NCBI GenBank assembly: GCA_022865445.1
Contig: JALHSX010000219.1
Span: forward strand, 1 to 5,829
Source of the DNA: Thermoplasmata archaeon
Lineage (GTDB): Archaea; Thermoplasmatota; Thermoplasmata; UBA10834
Length of the DNA stretch: 5,829 bases
Direction of reading: 5' to 3'
This document shows, piece after piece, positions 5,811-5,829 of this stretch. Made by a program: the position numbers and the translations under genes. The notes beneath the pieces are model-generated. The model worked only from the letters and a program-made list of their open reading frames with translations, ran no database searches and was not told the DNA's origin. Numbering within the stretch: position 1 is the stretch's first letter; each line of letters starts with the position of its first letter.

Positions 5811-5829
5811 TTTGTGGAGCGCGCGGGGA

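Noticed and set aside
1..5829. Search for CRISPR arrays, tRNA genes, transposases, toxin-antitoxin or defence genes
   Set aside because: No regularly spaced repeats, cloverleaf-like segments, transposase motifs or small paired frames with SD sequences were found on either strand by eye.

Overview
The window looks like chromosomal DNA from an archaeon, most likely a Thermoplasmatota-type euryarchaeote; the lineage is inferred, not proven. The signs are a DUF1616 membrane protein, a family found mainly in archaea, TATA-like boxes 27-43 bases upstream of three start codons with little or no leader, a Shine-Dalgarno of archaeal type, and cysteine-poor exported domains with many Asn-X-Ser/Thr sites. 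It reads as a gene-dense core or surface-function region. I see no RNA gene, insertion sequence, CRISPR array or phage gene.

Layout, left to right. Positions 420 to 1 (minus strand) hold the first 140 codons of an isochorismatase-like cysteine hydrolase that runs off the left edge. A 176-base divergent intergenic region (421-596) carries a TATA-like box for the next gene. Positions 597-1781 (plus) encode a complete 394-residue iron-sulfur protein of the HdrD/GlcF type, with two ferredoxin-like cluster motifs and two complete CCG domains. After a 57-base gap with its own TATA-like box come two adjacent FtsX/MacB-type ABC transporter permeases (1839-2888 and about 2879/2918-4915), probably one operon encoding a heterodimeric permease. 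The second has three extra Ig/CARDB-like modules on its external side. On the opposite strand, a DUF1616 protein starts at 5778 and converges on the second permease; its frame has no stop at the end of the conserved domain and stays open to 4432, inside the permease gene.

The two permeases should work together with an ATPase that is not encoded here, in remodelling or extracting something at the outer face of the membrane. DUF1616 also places a large domain outside the cell, but a functional link is only suggested by proximity. The Fe-S protein is a likely electron-transfer or thiol/disulfide-chemistry subunit whose partner flavoprotein or cytochrome is also absent.

The points most worth a second look are the start of the second permease, where paralogue alignment and a strong Shine-Dalgarno argue for a non-canonical ATT or CTG start upstream of the first usual start codon, the long convergent 3' overlap, the permease pair without an ATPase, and the edge-cut hydrolase that a simple closed-ORF search would miss. 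I found no convincing undescribed multi-gene system.
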